Shown here: piece after piece, positions 1 to 11,929 of the stretch
Layout of the letters: every line of letters begins with the position of its first letter
Position numbering within the stretch: position 1 is the first letter of the stretch
Assembly: GCA_030141605.1 (NCBI GenBank)
Contig: JAQGDQ010000405.1
Coordinates: 62,001 to 126,000, forward strand
Origin: Tubiluchus corallicola
Lineage: Eukaryota > Priapulida > Priapulimorpha > Priapulimorphida > Tubiluchidae
Direction of reading: 5' to 3'
Length of the DNA: 64,000 nucleotides
Made by a program: the position numbers and the translations under genes
Notes under the pieces: generated by a model
The model's database searches: none
Seen by the model: only the letters and a program-made list of their open reading frames with translations
What the model was told of the DNA's origin: nothing

Positions 1-60
1 TTTTGCAGAACTTATCCTTCTTATTTTTAGAGATCGGGGGGTGGTAGGGGGCTGTGGGCC
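1..60 (+). repeat. Fragment of the Helitron-like family
   Basis: The first bases carry the segment with 'aacttatccttcttatttttagagatc' character that is also seen near 20270 (cttatacctcttgtttctag) and, reversed, near 29790 and 33100. Only a scrap of the element lies in the window, so neither terminus can be checked. Confidence 0.4.
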
Positions 61-299
61 CAGAACAAATAATCTAAAACAGATACAGATACTAAAAATA
101 ATATGACCACAAATCTATAGGAAAAGGCATAATCAGCATGTAGAATGCCTTATCTATTGAAACAAAAACATTTCTACAAAACAACTAATATTTCTAATTT
201 TAAAACTTCATTGAAAAAAGTTAAAATGATTATAACAGACCATTCCACAATGGAGGCGAATGAAATTGCTATGCAGACTGAATGTAGGTAAGTTTGCTA

Positions 300-660
300 A
301 TGGCATGCGGGCAAGTTTGGTACAGGTAAAATTGGTACGAGGAAAGTTTGGTACTGACAAAATTTGGTACTAGGAATTTTTAGTTTGCAATATCGTCTTT
401 AGGTACAAGGAATTTTTAGAACTAGGAAAATGAGGTATGAGTAATGTTCAGTACAAGGAAAATAACCAGGATTGTTTCATACTGAGAAATATTGGTACAA
501 GGAAATTTTAGTGTAAGGAAAATATCGTACTAAGATAGTTCGGTACTGGAAAATTTGGTACTAAACGAAAAATAGAGCGTTCCTATGTCTCAGTACAAAA
601 TAATTGTTTCAACTGGAAAAGAGGAAATTTGGAACTAGGAAGGTCTGGTTTATGAAAAAG
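300..660. repeat. Degenerate GGTAC-containing tandem repeat (left block)
   Basis: A motif close to 'aaatttggtactaggaa' recurs about every 18-25 bp with much drift. The same motif in reverse orientation appears at 1430-1495 and 3165-3300, on either side of a LINE fragment, so the blocks look like inverted flanks of one larger repeat. Not coding. Confidence 0.55.
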
Positions 661-1429
661 TTCAGAAAACCTCAGATTACTTTTTCTGTTTTTTTACAAA
701 ACTTATCAAACTGATATAAGAAGTGGGCAGTGATGGCCGAAGGTCCTGTATAAGCATGGTTTGGTTTCCTATGAAGCCTCTTTTTGAACCGTTCTGCTTG
801 ATGCTCCTACTACTGCTGCTGCTGGCATGGTGATGGAGATGGTGTAATGTTGTCATGATGCTGCTGTTTGCAGCAGTGGCAGTGGCAGAGATGGCATGTC
901 ATCATGAAGATCATAGCTGTCATCGTCATTGAAATTACTTGTGTTTCTTGTAGATAATTTGTTACTGCTGCATCTGATTTGGCTTTTACTGTTGTTAACA
1001 TGGTGATCGATAAATAGAGATGCACTATGGTGATATTAACAATGATGATGGTGATGATGATGATGACGATAATAAGGACAACAAAAGCTAACATACATTA
1101 ATATACGACAAGAACTAACGTACATCAATATAACAGCATCAGTAAGAACAATAGTTAACAACTGCAGGAGCAACAATGATGACATCGACAGCAGCAACAG
1201 GACAAAAGTAACAATGGTGACACCAATAATGATAATTATCATTATTATTATAATGATGATTTTGATGTTGATATCAGTGATAATGATGACCATGGTAGTA
1301 GGCATAAAAAAGTGTAACCAAGAAATAGAAAAACAACAAGAAACTAACAGAAAAACAAATAAAAACAAATGCAACAATGTGAGCCTCTATAATTTCTTCG
1401 AGTAGGTTATACAAACATATATTTTCGTA
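661..1429. other. Non-coding stretch with ATG/CAT-rich simple sequence
   Basis: I see no gene. From about 790 to 1300 the sequence is a degraded trinucleotide repeat (GCT/CAT, then GATGATG and ATTATTATA). This creates chance frames rich in Ile, Leu and His on both strands. Confidence 0.5.
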
Positions 1430-1495
1430 GTACCGAACTTTCTCTGTATCAAACTTTCCCAGTACTAAACATTCCTAATACCAAACTTTCGGCTT
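1430..1495. repeat. GGTAC-type repeat, reverse orientation
   Basis: Contains 'gtaccgaactttc', 'agtactaaacattcc' and 'ataccaaactttc', which are reverse complements of the units at 300-660. It abuts the 3' break of the LINE fragment that follows. Confidence 0.5.
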
Positions 1496-2560
1496 GTATT
1501 CCATCAGCACCTGGTGCTTTGCCATGGGAGGTTTGTTCAATGGCTTTGACGATCTCCTCTAGTGTTGATGGTTGATCTAGGTCTTCATTTATTTTCATTT
1601 GGGGTAGTCGGTCTATTGCTTCTGCGTTTATGGATGATGGTCGGTTTAGAACAGTGTTGAAATGTTCTGCCCATCTTTTTAGGATGCCAGACTTGTCAGT
1701 TAGCAACTTTGTTCCATCTGCATTGAGGAGTGGTGAAGTCCCAGATGGTTGTGGACCGTAGATGGACTTGAGGGCATCATAGAACTTTTTTGAGTTGTTG
1801 GTGTCAGTGTAGTGTTGTATTTCTTCTGCTTTCCTTGACAGCCAAGCGTCTTGCATTTCACGGAGTTTCCTTTGCACCTCATTGCGTCTATGTATGAATG
1901 CTATCTTCGCTTCTGATGTGGGGTCATTTTTGTTGCATCCAGGTTGCTTTATTGTGCTTGGGAAGACGGAATAGGGTGTTTGTGATGATGAGTTCATGGC
2001 TTGCACACGTTTGTAATAGCAGGATCCCATTGCTGTTACATTTTCCCACTCCTTGTGTGCCAATAAGTCCTTCCCATGATTGGTGATCTGTACCCACTCT
2101 AGCATTGAAATCTCCAAGTAGTATGAACTTGTCTGATGTTGGAACATATGCGATGGTAGCATCTGGCTCTTCATAAAACTTGATATTGACGTCATCTGGG
2201 TTGGTCATGGTTGGGGCATATGCACTTATGAGTGTAGCTTTCTTCCCTTTCGTGAGGGGTAGTTGGAGAGTCATAAGCCGGTCGTTGATGCCATCTGGAA
2301 GTTTTAAGAGGTTCTTCACAAGGCCATTTCTGACTGCAAATCCAACTCCTGCCTCTCTTTTCTCACCGGATGGTCTCCCACTCCAAAAGAAAGTGTATCT
2401 GCCGCCAGCTTCAGAGAGTTGTCGTTTGTTTGCAAATAGTGTTTCGCTGAGGGCAGCTATATCAATTTTGTATCTTTGTAATTCTTTTGCTACAAGCGCA
2501 ATTCTTCTTTCAGGTCTGTTGGTGTTGCCATTGTTGAGCAGTGTCCTGACGTTCTAGGCA
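1490..2560 (-). pseudogene. LINE endonuclease-RT fragment (CFDP2-like), broken
   Basis: Decayed non-LTR retrotransposon on the minus strand, of the type often annotated as craniofacial development protein 2-like. Reading from 2560 downwards, an AP-endonuclease part shows 'ALSETLFANKRQ', 'AGVGFAVRNG', 'ISAYAPTMTNPDD' and the catalytic-site motif 'LLGDFNARVG'. After a frame change near 1930 comes the linker to the reverse transcriptase ('LREMQDAWLSRKAEEIQ', 'DALKSIYGPQPSGTSPLL') and the RT start 'GKAPGADGIQAE'. The central linker between endonuclease and RT is missing: the segment after 'ATWMQQK' meets 'NDPTSEAKIAF'. The polymerase core is absent, so the copy is dead. It is cut off at a GGTAC repeat. 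The C-terminal end of a related LINE is found separately near 40.5 kb. Confidence 0.9.
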
Positions 2561-3164
2561 CCCAATGTTAGTGTTGGTGGAAAGTGTTGAGGCAGGCTAT
2601 ATTTGGGACACCTTTTCTAGTCCACTCCCCATGCTACGGGGGTGAGCAGGGCATTCCTAAAGAGGGTTACTTTGTCGCCCAGGGGGCTTCCGAACTCCGC
2701 TGCTGCCTCGGTCAGTTGAGAGCGGCCACATGCCCTGAGCCGCCTGTGTGTAGGTTTGTGACTGCAGCTTGAGTATAATCCGCACTTGCAGGTTCACCAA
2801 TCCCCCATCGCCACAGGACTTTGATTTTTTGGTGCATGACTTGTGCATGACTTGGTTTAAAGTGAGGGAGGGATTGCACCAGGTCACTAGCCTCACTCTC
2901 TCCACGCCAGAAGTATGATCCACGGGAAAGGCAGAGCCAGTACATCTGGTACTTCAGGCATCGCAGGAGTTGTCGGAATCATGGTGCTATGCAACGTGAC
3001 CTGCCTATAGGGATTCCAGCTCCGGATTTTTCCTTGGGGTTTACTCTCGAAGTCTTTCTCACGGAGGGTATAGCCACAAGGCAGTGGAGATTTGTGATCA
3101 GTGTTTTCCTTCACCTAGATCGATCGCCAGCCAAGGCTAAGGAGCCCCATCTACCCCCAATTTT
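2561..3164 (-). mobile_element. Probable 5' part of the same LINE
   Basis: This segment continues upstream of the endonuclease on the minus strand to the next GGTAC-type block. It has a higher GC content than its surroundings. No domain is recognised. I assign it to the LINE by position only. Confidence 0.4.
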
Positions 3165-3300
3165 ACCTTGTACTATATTTACTTGTACCAAAAATGCTTG
3201 ACAAATCTTCGTTAGTGCTATATTTTCTCGGTGCCAAATTTCCTAGTACCAGAATTTCCCTTGACCAAAAAATTCCTAGTACCAAATTTTCCCTTTCTAC
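3165..3300. repeat. GGTAC-type repeat, reverse orientation (right block)
   Basis: Units such as 'cctagtaccaaattttccc' repeat here and are the reverse complement of units at 300-660. With the block at 1430 they frame the LINE insertion. Confidence 0.55.
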
Positions 3301-4035
3301 CATTTATGATTGGAAAGTGTTGCCCCTTATTGTTAATGAAGTTCTTGGGAGACATGCTGTTTCAAAATGATGTTGACGACATTTTTACTTGTGTACCCTG
3401 TTTGAGCAAGCTTCAGAATGGATGCTTGTCTATAAAAGTCTAATTGAGACACCTGCAAGTTGGGTAAAATGGATATAGTGTTCATTTTATCTCAGGGGTC
3501 TCCAGAATAATTATTTGGTAGGCATTTGGCTTAACGTCTTAACGTTCTTTTGACGTCTCAGTGGATTTTGATTGCCCACCTAAACACTTTAAGTTACATT
3601 ATATATAATATAGATAACACAAAACAAAACGATTGATAAAATAATATCGAGATACATAAAATTCACTAGTTCCTTTAACGTAGACAGGCAACTAATATAT
3701 AAATTCTAAGAAATTGTGATATGGCTAATTCATTTCTATTTTCATTCCTAACAGGGTGACTGCTGCTAGTTTATACCTTAGCTGTTAACACAGGTTATTG
3801 ATTTAGGTGTATAATAGTCTTCCAAGGCCAAGGAATCCATCTCCAATGCTAAAAGGACCTTTTCACATCACCTCACTGCAGATCTCAAAATGGCTACCAA
3901 CATGGCTATTAATACAATTGCGCATGTAATACGTTTGCGACTTTGCACCTTCTACTGCAGATAGTGTGATTAGTTTAGTGTCGAGATGTAGGTTTCAAAG
4001 GCTAAATGAAGATAGGGTGATTTTTTTATATCCCA
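3301..4035. other. Non-coding stretch, nothing recognised
   Basis: AT-rich sequence with short chance frames only. I see no domain, no repeat shared with the rest of the window and no splice-framed exon. Confidence 0.4.
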
Positions 4036-4039
4036 TATC

Positions 4040-4960
4040 TCATTTTCAAATATGGTAAGGCTTCCGCTAATGGGCATTTTCCTGGACCAATATATCAAAA
4101 TTTTGCAGAAAACTGTCGAAACAGCACCTAGAAAAACTCTATTTGTACAGCTATTGGGGCATGGTGAGAGAAAAATAAACAAGCTTGCGGAAAGAGGACG
4201 AAACGGTGTACAGGGCATGATTGTATCTTTTAGAGAGAGGTCCACTAGATGAAACATGAAGGGTGTATCAAAGTTTTTTTTTAACCTCCCACTGCTGCAT
4301 GCTGATTGGAATATTCATTGCCTTTGAGTTTGAAAAATTTCGCAGCTGTTCCAGGCATTCTTGTCATCTGCTGTTCTACTGCGTTATAGATTTTACTTGT
4401 AAGCTTTGTTAAGCTAATATCATCAGAGAAGCCATAAGTACACTGTCTGTGCATTATTGATCATTGGTAGACAAACTAAGAGTATTTATTATACCACACA
4501 CATTCGACGTTGTGCAAAATATTTTGAATGGTTTCACTGTGATACTGTACTGTTGGTAATGGTGCTGTAGGTGTCATCATCGTTGTCGTTATCTTCATAA
4601 TCGCCATCATGATCACCGTTTGATGAGGTTGGTTTGGTGTGGTGTGGTGTAGTCAGTGTGCGGTGGATGGTGTGGTTCAGTGGGTGTTGTGTGGGGTGGA
4701 GTGCTATGGATGGTGTGGTATGGTGTGTGTGGTGTTGGTAGAGTTCTGTGGTGGTTTGATAGGGTGTGGGTGGTGCTCATGTTGTGTGAGTGTGGTGTGT
4801 TGTGGGTGGGGTGCTATGATATGAGTGGTGTGGTGTTGTGGTGTGGTGTTGTGGTGTGGTGTGGGTGGTGTGTTGTGAATGGGGTGGCAGATGGTTTGTG
4901 TAGTGTGGTGTTGGTTGTTGTGAGTTTATGTGCAAAATTCTTTTTGCTGGGTTTTGCTAG
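4040..4960 (+). mobile_element. Helitron-like element, truncated, GT-rich subtype
   Basis: The left part (to about 4310) matches other family members ('gggcattttcctggacc', 'gaaagaggacgaaacgg'). A conserved block follows near 4490-4600, and then a GTGGT-rich minisatellite (4630-4920). The right end reads like a Helitron 3' terminus: a stem gcaaaa/ttttgc at 4932-4947, then CTAG at 4957-4960 followed by T. The same layout recurs at 16372 and 21334. There is no coding capacity. The 5' end is missing. Confidence 0.55.
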
Positions 4961-6330
4961 TAATAGATTAAAGTCTTAATTAATGGCAAGCTCAACCATT
5001 GATGACATCACAAATGAACATAAATTTCAACAGCACAAATACTTCATGAGCGTGTTGCACGTGTTTGCATAAGCATAGATTGAAGTACAGTGCTAGTGTA
5101 AGAGATGCAGTGTGTTGTACTAAAACTGTGCAAGTTTTAAGATAAAAATTCAAATTTCAAATTTACCGCTGGGCTCACTCAAGTGCTGTCGGATGTGTTA
5201 ACAACATCAAAAACAAAGACCTCTGAAATGAGAGGTTCGGCAGCTGTTTATGTGCAATGCCTTTCTGAAGTGGAGGCTAAAGTACCCATCTAACTGGCGA
5301 ATCGCGACATGCATGTAACTGTGAAAAGCTAGTGGCCCGAATGGGAAACTGCGGTTGTGTGGTAGTAATTCTTTCACGTAAGAAGTAGTATGAAAAAATA
5401 GCATGTTCCTCTTCAATATTTTAAAAAGTAGATTGTTTTGACCTACAGTAGATTAGGTTGGTTTTTCTTTAAGGCCTTTATTTCTACTAGTAAAGTACAA
5501 GTAAAGTGTCAAATAGTTGCACAGACAGGCAGACATATGGCGTCGGTCGCCTTAATCAACTCTATTGAATTAGGTAATAAAGAATTAAAGACTTAGTGAT
5601 TAGCGTTAACACAGTTATGCATATGTGTTAATACTATAAAAACTACACCACAATCTATATGGTGTATCATATGTATAGCATTGCAGCTTTCCACAAGTTG
5701 CATATAATAGTTTTTGAGTGCACACAAGGAAGATGCCACCCACGAAGAAGTACTAAAATTTCCCACAGTTCATACAGAGTTTTGTATACATATTACACAA
5801 ACTTTAGTTTCATTTCTGCGGTCAGAGTATATAACCCTTATGCGACTTATGATCAAAAGTGGTTATTCATGTATTCATAGAATAAAGTTTTAAGAAATAA
5901 GAATTTTGTGTTCTAAGAATGAGCATGTCGTCCTCATTGAGGAAATTAGTTATACAAAACATGACACTTTCTGGACCTGTATTCCTGCTATTACGTGGGA
6001 AATTCTAGCATCTCAGTTGTACCTCAAACATTTATTCTGTGAATGAACAAGCACATGATTTTACCACTTTAAATCTTCATCACTAGCAATGTTAGCGATG
6101 TTTACAGTGTCAACATATTTCCCTGTCCTGGATGTACTGCTAAATTTGTTTAGTTAGGATTGCATATGCTATTTGATAGTTTATGAATCTAAGCAAGGGC
6201 AGCATATGCTGCCAGATAGCTTTTTAGTGTTAAAAATGAACGTTATGTAGTTTTTAACAGCTAACCTGTGACTCTATTGCCTTCTGTATCAAAAACTCTT
6301 GAAAAATACCTAAACACATGTATATAAGAG
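4961..6330. other. Non-coding stretch, nothing recognised
   Basis: Only short chance frames are visible. No repeat shared with other parts of the window was noticed. Confidence 0.4.
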
Positions 6331-6334
6331 TCTG

Positions 6335-6545
6335 TTGTCACATAGGCATTGTGACTTCGTACCTGCAAACTCACCTGCTTATCAATTACTCCATCTTGCG
6401 CACTCTGTTTATAAAACACTTGAAAATGGTTACTGGTTCCAGGTTATCATTTTGAACGCATCAACAGCTTTTGATCATGTGTGGCACAGGAACCTATTAG
6501 CAAAAGCAGCAGCAAAAGGCTTTTTTGGAAATCTTTTCAGTTGAT
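6335..6545 (+). pseudogene. LINE reverse-transcriptase fragment
   Basis: The translation shows the RT palm region of a jockey/I-like non-LTR element: 'YQLLHLAHSVYKTLENGYW' followed by 'NASTAFDHVWHRNLLAK', the counterpart of the usual D-x-SKAFDxVWHxxLL motif. The first catalytic Asp is replaced by Asn, so the fragment is dead. It is short and cut at both ends. A related fragment lies at 7190-7640. Confidence 0.75.
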
Positions 6546-7189
6546 CAACTTCTTATACCTATGATATACTTCAAATACCTGGGACTGCTGTTACTGATGT
6601 TGTTTAGTCTGTGTATGCATAACAGTCTAAGTGTATGTGTATATATAACATTTAATTTTGTTAGGTAAACCTCTATCCCCTCAAATGACTTTGGAAGAAA
6701 TAAGTAACATGGTTATGAAGACAGCACGTGGGCATTAGAAGTATATGGTTTGCTTTTGACTAACCTTAGTTGTTGTTGTGCCAACCCTAACCCTACTTGT
6801 GCTCTCTGCATCTTTGAGTAATTAACGGGAGCATTTGTTATCATTTTCCTTTTCTTTTAATTCTATAGTCTAGGCGGGTATTAATCCAGCATCCTATTAT
6901 TTGTCTTTTTGATGTTTTATCCATTAGGCCAGATTGGATGAACCTCCACGTGCTGTATTTTAATTGGTATGAAGTACTTGTTGGTAAAGTTGTGCTTTCC
7001 TAGCCACCCCTGTGTTTTAATCTGTAGTTCTTTATATACGAATAATAAAATATTTATTGAGTAGAGCAGATTCAACCACCCTTCTTTTTCTTTCCCTCCC
7101 AGGGCACTAGGAGAGGAGGAGGAATGAAGAGGCCACAGCAGCTGCTTTCCTGCCCCCCAAAAAATAAAAATCACACTACTGACGCACAG

Positions 7190-7640
7190 AGATGGGTTTT
7201 GTCGGTATAATCAGTAGTTCAGTACAACAGTTTATTTTGTTTCTGAAATTTAAGCTGAAGTCAGCATCCTTATCATCTGATATTGTTATTTCTGTTGCTG
7301 ATGTCAAAGATATTCTTATTTCTTTACATGCATCCAAAGCTAATGGACCAAATTAGATTAACAATAAAGTGCTTAAACTGTCTGCACCAATTTTCTGTAA
7401 CTTCTGGCTAAACTTGTACTTTCTATAGCTGTATTTTCTTAGTATATGGTATGCTAGTGTCACATAGGCATTGTGGCTTCGTACCTGTAGATTCAGTTAC
7501 TACATTTTGTGCACTCTGCTTATGAAACACTTGAAACAAGTTACTGGTTCCAGGTTATTGTTGTGAACGTATCGACAGCTTTAACGTATCAGCAGTGTCA
7601 ACGTATCAACAGTCAGTGGCGTGCAGTGTGTCGAGGAACA
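7190..7640 (+). pseudogene. LINE reverse-transcriptase fragment, second copy
   Basis: The first part reads as the RT N-terminal region with stops: 'DVKDILISLHASKANGPN' (usual K-A-x-GPD), then 'NNKVLKLSAP'. After a gap, 7450-7600 repeats the nucleotide sequence of 6335-6480 ('cacataggcattgtg', 'gttactggttccaggttat'). It is a decayed relative of the previous fragment. Confidence 0.65.
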
Positions 7641-8340
7641 ATGCATGCATCCAACTAGGGCGATGCCCAACCACATTTTAGTGGTAATCCTCTGCGAGTC
7701 CTCTAGCGGGTATTTTATGAGGCCTCAAATGAGACCTAAATTCTGGTACACAGACTTCCTCAAACGTGAAAAATGTACTTATAATAAGTCAATTTTTATG
7801 CAAATTTATCTATATAAATTTATCTATAACTTTTGTAGCTAACGTAGAGAATAGATCATAGCTATTTGAGATTCAGCGGCCCTATGGTTGAACTAACAAA
7901 TTGTAGGCCTCATTCCGTTTCTGTTGTCCAGGGCTTACCTAAAATACTTGAGAGAGAAATAACTGGTGGCCAGTAGCAGCTGAAATGTTGGTCAACCTTA
8001 CATGAAATCCTGGTGCAACTCATTCATTCAAATGAATGGCACTTCTGCATCGCTTGGCAATTACCGCAAAATAATAACCATAGTTTCTATACTAACTATA
8101 CTAACAATAATAATTATAGTTTCTTTACATTTGAGACGGATAAGCCATCTCTAAACTAAGTTCCCTTAAGTACTGGAAGTGTTAGTGTGAGAACAGAGCC
8201 CATAACAATATCTAGCGCACTTAATTAAACTCATTTGATGTAGCGTCAGCATTAAAATATATACAATTTTTATTCATTATCCACTTAGAAAAATGTTTAG
8301 TAAAACTATTCACTTATTAACTTGTTATTGTTCACTTATC
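7641..8340. other. Non-coding stretch, nothing recognised
   Basis: AT-rich, with short chance frames and no recognisable domain. Confidence 0.4.
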
Positions 8341-8344
8341 TTTG

Positions 8345-8637
8345 GAGCAAGAACAGGGCTATACAATGATGTGGGCTGCATTTTAGGATGTTTCTTTCCT
8401 GGGGAGCTGTGATGAGTTGATTAGTGGTTCCATTTTGCATGATTTTCGCTTAGAAAACTGCTGACGCAAAGCCATTGTTCTGACGTCACCCATTATACTC
8501 TGCTTAAAACCTTATAACTTTAATTCAGTAAAAGATGCCACTGGCTTTGCGTTATAAGTGAGGACTATGTAGGATTTTTGCATATTATTGATTATAAGTG
8601 TACTCGAACGCAAATTTTTTTACGGGGCCTTTGCTAG
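8345..8637 (+). mobile_element. 3' part of a Helitron-like element
   Basis: Shares the family block around 'gacgtcacccattatactc' and 'gtgaggactatgtaggat' with copies at 15070-15200 and (reversed) 30200-30310. It ends 'gggcctttgCTAG' at 8634-8637. The copy on the minus strand at 30147 has the same terminus. The upstream part is missing. Confidence 0.5.
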
Positions 8638-8657
8638 TCGTTTATATTAATTTCGCT

Positions 8658-8698
<41 letters not shown>

Positions 8699-8960
8699 CA
8701 ACGGTGGGTGTAGTAGGCGTATTTAGAATTTGCGAGACGGCCACAGCGTCCCGTAATGGGCATTTTTCCGGACCAAACTTCCGATATTTTCGAAATTTTT
8801 GTCAAACAGCCTGCAGAAAAAAATGTTCTAGTGGCGCCTGGTGGGACTCTCAAAAGGAGATATATAGTTCTTTTGAAAGAGGAAGAATATGGGCTGTGGG
8901 CTATGTTTTAGTACACGTTCATCAAGAGGAGCGCCGACAAGTTAATACAACCACTGGTCA
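8638..8960 (+). mobile_element. 5' part of a second Helitron-like element
   Basis: Begins TC directly after the preceding CTAG, then 'gtttatattaatttcgctgg', a (TA)n run at 8660-8696, and the shared body 'caacggtgggtgtagtaggc', 'gggcatttttccggacc' and 'gcgcctggtgggactctc'. The junction CTAG|TC also occurs reversed at 30145-30150. It is truncated on the right. Confidence 0.5.
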
Positions 8961-9342
8961 AGGGGGAAGGGTAGTGGGCGTTGGTCAGTTTTTCCTTTAG
9001 CTCGTAACACCTCCTAGGGCTTTTGTTTTTTTCCAAATATTTATTTCACAAGTATTTTTTTTGTACTGTGGGGTTGGTGTGCACCTGGGGTTTTAAAAAA
9101 ATTGACAAGCTTTAAATGCCCGAGTGAGGGGCAAAAATGCAAACTCTCGCCAAAGTTATGTGCGTATACACGTGACCCGAGTTGCCGGGTCAAAGGTCAC
9201 GGAGCAGTCGGGTCTTCATTTATTTTTCCTTCTGCATCCATAGTTTTTGAGTTACGGCGGCAATATTTGGTATGTGGTTAGGTGGGGGCAAGTTGTTGGA
9301 TATGGCAAATTATGGGTGATTTGGAGGGTGGGAAAATTTTCC

Positions 9343-9930
9343 CTAGGAGGCAAAAACCAAAAAATGGGTGTTGGGAACAGAAATGCATCAAGTGTCTTAG
9401 AATAGTACCGTGTAGCATATGAAATGAAAGGCCTCGATGAGACGAGTCGAATGGCAAAGGTTACAACGAGAATGGCTAACCCGCGACCCCGCTAGGGGGC
9501 AAAAACTGAAAAATGGTGGTCGAGAACTGAAGTGCACTGAGTCTTGTTGAGTAATGAAACCTTGTAACATATCAACAATGAGGCATATCGACTGGCATAG
9601 GTTTCAGTGAGAATAGTTAATGCGCGACCCCGCTAGGGGGCAAAAACCAAAAAATGGGGGTCGGGAACAGAAATGCATCGAGTGTCTACGAATAGTACCA
9701 TGTAGCAAATCAAATGAAAAGTCTTGATGAGGCAAATAGAATGGTATAGGTTACAGTGTGAATTGTTAACCTGTGACCCGGTTAGGGGCAAAATAGGGGT
9801 CGAGGAGACAAATGCCTTCCAGGGTCTATCAAAAATCGGTTTATTCTATATCAAATGAAAGGTCTCAATGAGTCAAACTGAACGATATACGTTATGCAAA
9901 GATTGTTAACCTATGACCCGTGGGTGATTG
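9343..9930 (+). repeat. Minisatellite, about 145-bp unit, four copies
   Basis: Units begin with 'ctagg-gggcaaaaac' at about 9343, 9492 and 9633, and a shorter version at 9782. Each is followed by 'aaaaatgg-ggtcg', 'caaatgaaa-gtct' and a close ending in 'gttaac---cgaccc'. Spacing is about 149, 141 and 149 bp. It is not coding. The sequence before it (8960-9340) may be part of the same element. Confidence 0.75.
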
Positions 9931-10690
9931 TCTGAACAGTTAAATGCTGAGGTTTCATTGTGAAATGCACTTTCCATGTATTCAAGCAATTCGATAAAAG
10001 AAGATAAGCACATTCAAAAAAAGGCTGTCGTGTCTTCATTTTTAAGGCTGAATTTTACAACTATTGTTTGCAAAATCTTCAGTTTCTGACCATGTCAGAA
10101 ACATTGTCAACTAGTTTATTTTGTTTATTGTTACAAAAAATGACGTGTAGTAGGCTAGTTAGCGAGACTTTAAATCTTAAAGTGTTATGAATTTCTTAGA
10201 GTGTTGCAATATGACCTACTAACCCGTATTTTTTCTATAGAGTGTTGTGAATATGATAAGCTACTAAATTGCATTTTTCCTTTGTTTGGGATGTGATTTA
10301 TTGACTTGTCGAACGTAGCAAAACTTTTTAGTCTTTATGTGATATACAGTAAGTCCAGTTTATAAGAGCTGCTAAATTGTTACATGCACCTATTGCCAAA
10401 ATTTATGCTGCAATCTTATACGTGTGCGATGGTATGGCAGCGGATTTTTTAAACTAGTTAAAATATTGGAAACACTGTTTGATTAAGTGTTAAATAAGAT
10501 GTTAAAGTTAATGAATGAAGAAAATTTAGTCTTAAAGCATATAATATATATTTATATATTATAAAATATCGTGATTGCATACAGGTCCATGACTTGTGTA
10601 GTGTGATGGTTTCGCTAAACCTATAGTATAATACAATATTAGGGTAAAATGTTGATAAATACTAGTAATAATAGTTAATTATTAGAAATA
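9931..10690. other. Non-coding stretch, nothing recognised
   Basis: AT-rich with no convincing frame or repeat. Confidence 0.4.
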
Positions 10691-10699
10691 TTTACAAGT

Positions 10700-11240
10700 G
10701 TTCTTTTTCTTTTTTTGGGAATTAGAAAGCATGCAGTGCATGTATGGACTACATGCTGCTGTCAACAACGTATCAACATCAACAGTAGAATGTAAAATAA
10801 GGATGAATGTTGTTTTGTTTCTAATAACTGCCCAGTGTTTTTACTCTCATGAACATCAAAAGTTTTTCGAAAAAATAATATTTAGACATATGTATAATTT
10901 TATGACTTATAATAGTTTATTATATGCTAAACAGTCAGGCTTTGAACCCAGCAGTTCTCCAGTTACCTTATTTAGTGCATTCTACTTATCAAGCACTTGA
11001 TTCAAGTTATGAACTTTGGTCAATTTTCTTGGATATATCTAAGGGTTTGACCGTGTTTGGCACCAGGGGCATTAAGCAAAACTCTATACAAATGGAATCA
11101 AAAGAACCCCTTAAAATGGTTAGTGCCTAAACATCTTACCTAACTGAAAGAAGGCAAATTGTTACAATTGATGGCTTGATGCAGTTGTATGCAGGTGTTC
11201 CTCAGGGTTCTACCCTTTGGCCGTAAGTGTTTCTACATTT
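10700..11240 (+). pseudogene. LINE reverse-transcriptase fragment, third copy
   Basis: Frame-shifted RT palm of a jockey/I-like LINE. The pieces 'AKQSGFEPSSSPVT', 'LVHSTYQALDSSYELW', 'SIFLDISKGLTVFGTRG' and 'AGVPQGSTLWP' appear in order but in two frames. The catalytic FLD is kept, while the usual SKAFDRVWH is corrupted. It is truncated at both ends. Confidence 0.75.
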
Positions 11241-11929
11241 TCATTAATGCTATAACAGCTAATACTCAACCTGATATATCTATGAAAGCTAAAGTTTTCA
11301 CTTCTTTGTTCAAAGTGTGGTTTTGTATTGGAAATTACAACTCATTTTTATTGCAGTGTAATAATTAAATACCACGACGTTAGACAAATTTTATTAACTA
11401 ACATTTATCTGTTATTAGTGCTATTGTTAATTTTAAAAAACTTTCCTTTAAAGAATTTTGTCAGTCTGTCATTCTTGACACTCAACTTTTGCAACTTCTA
11501 ATTTGGCCAAAACACACCATACAGAAGTGTTTATGCTGCACTTCATAAGGTCTTTCAGTAAGTACTGGTCAATGGTGGTTCAGTTTGAGAGATACTGATC
11601 AATATTTGTAGTAACAGCAAAAACTTTAGTTAAGCAATTTGTGGATATTTCGTTGCTAATGCTGTTATTAAATGAATAGGTATGTTTATATATTAACTTT
11701 CAGATAATTTGATATATTTTCAAGCTGACCCTTGCTGGTGTCATAACAGTCACATTATGTTTACGACAATATGCAGCATTCCACTGTCCCCCTGGTCACT
11801 TCGGTCAGCTCACTTGTAAGCTTACTGAGCTATGGCCCACATGCACTTTATGTAATAACTAATGTACAAACTTCGTTCTTTTTAACTACAGCATATAAAA
11901 AATAAAATAAAAAAAGTTTAACACTTTTT

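Noticed and set aside
810-1377. Ile/Leu/His-rich small proteins with membrane-like segments
   Set aside because: Degraded trinucleotide repeat; hydrophobicity is a composition effect.
9343-9930. CRISPR-like array
   Set aside because: Units are contiguous 145-bp repeats without unique spacers, in an animal genome.
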